DNA of 9,284 nucleotides from Candidatus Rifleibacteriota bacterium (GTDB lineage: Bacteria; Riflebacteria; Ozemobacteria; Ozemobacterales; Ozemobacteraceae): positions 1-9,284 of the forward strand of contig JAKQOH010000195.1 of NCBI GenBank assembly GCA_029565415.1. The letters are read 5' to 3'. Numbering within the stretch: position 1 is the first letter of the stretch; every line of letters begins with the position of its first letter. The notes beneath the pieces are model-generated. The model was given only the letters and a program-made list of their open reading frames with translations. It made no database searches and had not been told where the DNA came from. The position numbers were made by a program, and so were the translations under genes. This document shows, in pieces, positions 6,878 to 9,284 of this stretch.

Positions 6878-9284
6878 TCCGACATCTCTTCGGCTCCTGG
6901 CCGTTTCGCCTGTTCCTCTGGCTCGGCTTTCCGACGCTGATCCTCGTCGTCGCCCTGCATATCGGCCTTTCGGCAAGCCTGGATTCGGCGCGCGGGGCCG
7001 CATTCGAACGGCTCGAGGAGGATTTCTCCCGCATCCAGGAAGAAACGGATCCCAAGGTGTTCTTCCTGCACGAACTCGACGAGATGTTCGGCGCCCTGCG
7101 GGGTCTTGCGGCCCGCCAGGATGCGGTCGACGCGGTGCTGAAAGGGTTTTCGAAAACCTGGCCGGCGGGATCGATCGATATCCATGTGTTCGACGGAGGC
7201 GGGCGCATGCTGTCGTGGCGCACCTCTCCCCCGGAGATCCAGGCGGTCATGGATCTCATCCGCCCTGAATGGACCACCCCGCTCGATCTGCCGGCGTCTC
7301 TGACCCAGCATCTCAGCACGATCGTTCCGGCAGCCGGACCGATCATCCGGGCCATGAAAGGCCGCCCCGGCACCGTCGTCCCGCTGGGAGGGGGTCGCAC
7401 CTTCAGTTGGGGCTTCCATCGCTTCCAGGCGGGAATCACCAGCCAGCGCATCGCCGGCATGCTCGTGTTCATCCATCAACAGCGCCTATCCCGGGATTTC
7501 ATCGCCTCGCGGGCCCTGGAACGGCTTGGCCTCGATCATGCCCGAATCGCCGAAGACGAGCAGGACACCGTCGAGCTGCCCGGCTTCGATCGGCCCCTTC
7601 CGCTGTCGGAGCTCCGACAGGCCCAGGCCCGTGCCGCCGACGACCACCTGGCCTTCGGAAACCGTCTCGTGGTTCTGAAGCGCCTCGACGACACGACGCT
7701 CGCCGTCCTTTCCACCCCTGATCCGGGCCACCCCCGGACAGCCATAATTCTATTTGCATTCATATATTTTATTCTTTTCCTGACCATTGCGATCGCGGGC
7801 AGGAAGGCGGCGCTACGAGACGGCCAGCTCCGGATTCCCGTCTGGGGCAAGCTCACCCTCTTTTTCGGATTCGGATTCGGCTTCCCCCTCATCCTTTCGA
7901 TCGCCCTTGGCCAGTTATATCTGAGCGAGTGTCGGGAGGGTATGCGTGAGGTGCAGCGCCAGGAGGCGTTCCGGCAGCTCTCGGCCGTCGATTCCGGATT
8001 CGCCCCCTACGTAACCCGCCGACGGCTCTTCTACAGCCGGCTCTGTCGGTCGATCGAGCGGCGGCTTTCCTCATCGGGACTCGACCTGTCGGCCTTCGAC
8101 GAACTCTATGCCGATTTCCGGTTCGACAACATCCAGGTGGTGGCCTCGAGCGGTCGCGCCCTGCGCCGGTCACGGCTCGTCCTCGCCGATCTGCGCCGCA
8201 CTCTGAGCCTGCCCCGCCACGAACGGCTCCGGCGATTCGAGCAGTATATCGAGCGTGGGCTCGTTCCGAACGCGGTGGAGGCGGATGCGATATGCCGCGG
8301 CGCCAAGGCGCTCGAGTTTCCCGATGCCGAGGACACCGGCTTCGAGTCGACGGTCAACCGTGTCGCCGTCCAGGCGGCGAAGCTCTCGATCGATCAGTAC
8401 AACATCGATCACGGGATGAGCGGGGCCCGCCAGACAAGCAACGCCGATCTCGTCGTCGAGGGAGCGATGGAGGATGACGCGAAGGAGCTGATGCAGGGCG
8501 CCCGGACCGGGATGCGCAAGATGATTTCCCTTTCCAGCGGCAACTCGATCGGGATGATGTATCTGGACGTGCTCGCGGGCCCGGGCGGGGAAGCCTGGTA
8601 TGCGCTGTTCATCATGCACAACCTGCTCACGCTTCAGATGGATTACCTGGCAACGCTGTTCGACAACGCCGGGTCCGACGGGTATGCCCCCGTCCCGGCC
8701 TCCTCCCTGCGCATTCGTGCCGTCAGCACGCACCACATGGGGCGCAGCTACCCCGGGGAAACCGAGCATCGCACCTTTTCAGGCCCGCTCGGTATCATCA
8801 GCCGCGCGCCCGGCGCCGTCACCCGGACGGTGGAAGTCGATGGGAAGCCGCATCTCGTCTGCGCGCGGCCGGCCACCGGGCTTCGCCACTTCGTGCTGAT
8901 CGCCACGATACCGCTGTCGGCGCTCGAACAGGCGTTCAGCGCGGTTCGGCTGCGCGTCTGGGGGGGAATCACCGCGCTGGCCCTGTTCGGCCTGGCGGTG
9001 CTGGTCGCCCTCTGGTACCGCGTGGTTTCGCCGATTGCCGCCGTCTCGGAGGGGCTTCGGGCCATGCGGGCAGGCGTGTTCGACCGGCCGGTTCCGGTGA
9101 CGGGCGAGGATGAGCTCGGCCACATGTGTTCGGCGATCAATCTCGCCATGGGCCGGCTGCGCGAGATGGAGCTGGCCCGGACGGTCCAGGCCGACCTGCT
9201 GCCGCACGAGCGCCTGGATCTGGGCAGCTTCGTCCTCCAGGGCAGAAACCGGATGACCAAGGCCGTCGGCGGCGATTACTTCGA
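6874..9284 (+). CDS. Dual-sensor membrane receptor with HAMP and SpoIIE-type PP2C phosphatase, 3' end missing
   Basis: The frame is open from ATG 6874 to the right edge, giving 803 residues without a stop. TM segments are at about 13-33, 290-309, 327-349 and 695-716, so the layout equals that of the gene before it: sensor 1 (34-289), TM hairpin, sensor 2 (350-694), TM, HAMP (about 716-768, with SPI and EDELG). A phosphatase domain opens with LQGRNRM and the canonical VGGDYF; its first metal-binding Asp is residue 801. The rest of the catalytic domain (roughly 150-200 residues) is outside. It is a paralogue of the upstream protein. Matching stretches include LVFIHQQRLSRDFIASRAL against LVFIDQRRISPSLLASRAC, and ELARTVQADLL against ALAKTVQEQLI. 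The HAMP-to-catalytic linker keeps the LLP motif that the upstream copy has lost. It probably acts on a STAS-type phosphoprotein like other RsbU-like enzymes, but that partner is not visible here. Confidence 0.9.
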   Translation, partial: MIRHLFGSWPFRLFLWLGFPTLILVVALHIGLSASLDSARGAAFERLEEDFSRIQEETDPKVFFLHELDEMFGALRGLAARQDAVDAVLKGFSKTWPAGSIDIHVFDGGGRMLSWRTSPPEIQAVMDLIRPEWTTPLDLPASLTQHLSTIVPAAGPIIRAMKGRPGTVVPLGGGRTFSWGFHRFQAGITSQRIAGMLVFIHQQRLSRDFIASRALERLGLDHARIAEDEQDTVELPGFDRPLPLSELRQAQARAADDHLAFGNRLVVLKRLDDTTLAVLSTPDPGHPRTAIILFAFIYFILFLTIAIAGRKAALRDGQLRIPVWGKLTLFFGFGFGFPLILSIALGQLYLSECREGMREVQRQEAFRQLSAVDSGFAPYVTRRRLFYSRLCRSIERRLSSSGLDLSAFDELYADFRFDNIQVVASSGRALRRSRLVLADLRRTLSLPRHERLRRFEQYIERGLVPNAVEADAICRGAKALEFPDAEDTGFESTVNRVAVQAAKLSIDQYNIDHGMSGARQTSNADLVVEGAMEDDAKELMQGARTGMRKMISLSSGNSIGMMYLDVLAGPGGEAWYALFIMHNLLTLQMDYLATLFDNAGSDGYAPVPASSLRIRAVSTHHMGRSYPGETEHRTFSGPLGIISRAPGAVTRTVEVDGKPHLVCARPATGLRHFVLIATIPLSALEQAFSAVRLRVWGGITALALFGLAVLVALWYRVVSPIAAVSEGLRAMRAGVFDRPVPVTGEDELGHMCSAINLAMGRLREMELARTVQADLLPHERLDLGSFVLQGRNRMTKAVGGDYF

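Noticed and set aside
4517..7003. An 828-residue open frame on the minus strand opposite the first phosphatase.
   Set aside because: It mirrors the GC-rich codon pattern of the plus-strand gene, is rich in Arg, Gly and Pro with no recognisable domain, and the plus strand has clear PP2C, HAMP and TM features.
7754..7782. TTGCAT as a -35 box for an internal promoter in the second phosphatase gene.
   Set aside because: At the correct spacing the -10 position reads TTCCTG, which is not promoter-like.
1..9284. tRNA, rRNA, CRISPR, insertion sequence or attachment sites.
   Set aside because: I saw no cloverleaf, spaced direct repeats, transposase motifs or terminal inverted repeats. The window is almost fully coding.

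Overview
The window is GC-rich, uniformly plus-strand bacterial DNA carrying five protein genes. The first is cut by the left edge and the last by the right edge. I found no RNA gene, mobile element or CRISPR array. The multi-pass membrane proteins, the probable signal peptide and the large extracytoplasmic sensors suggest a free-living bacterium with elaborate surface sensing. HAMP-SpoIIE phosphatases like these are common in spirochaetes, planctomycetes, deltaproteobacteria and some candidate phyla such as Riflebacteria/Ozemobacteria. The phylum cannot be settled from this sequence, and any such placement is a low-confidence guess.

Left part (1-2614): the end of a gene for a YiiX/YebB-like NlpC/P60-type cysteine hydrolase with a long N-terminal helical extension, then, after 84 bp without a convincing terminator, an MFS transporter of unknown substrate. 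The two may be co-transcribed.

Middle (2615-3912): a self-contained single-gene unit. It has a near-consensus sigma70-type promoter (TTGACG, 17 bp, TATAAT), a short leader with a strong ribosome binding site, a 386-residue exported helical protein of no family I recognise, and a textbook intrinsic terminator.

Right part (3913-9284): a second, weaker promoter-like sequence, then two tandem genes joined by an ATGA stop/start overlap. Both encode four-TM receptors with the same layout: TM, extracytoplasmic domain 1, TM hairpin, extracytoplasmic domain 2, TM, HAMP, SpoIIE/RsbU-type PP2C phosphatase. They are clearly paralogues. The first copy is complete but carries substitutions in several PP2C motifs (GGE for GGD, ARG for GHG, ATGR for NAGH). 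The second keeps the canonical VGGDYF at the point where the window ends. The most interesting object here is this coupled pair of dual-sensor phosphatases, one with diverged catalytic motifs. They probably control an anti-sigma/anti-anti-sigma (STAS) partner-switching system whose other parts are not in the window.
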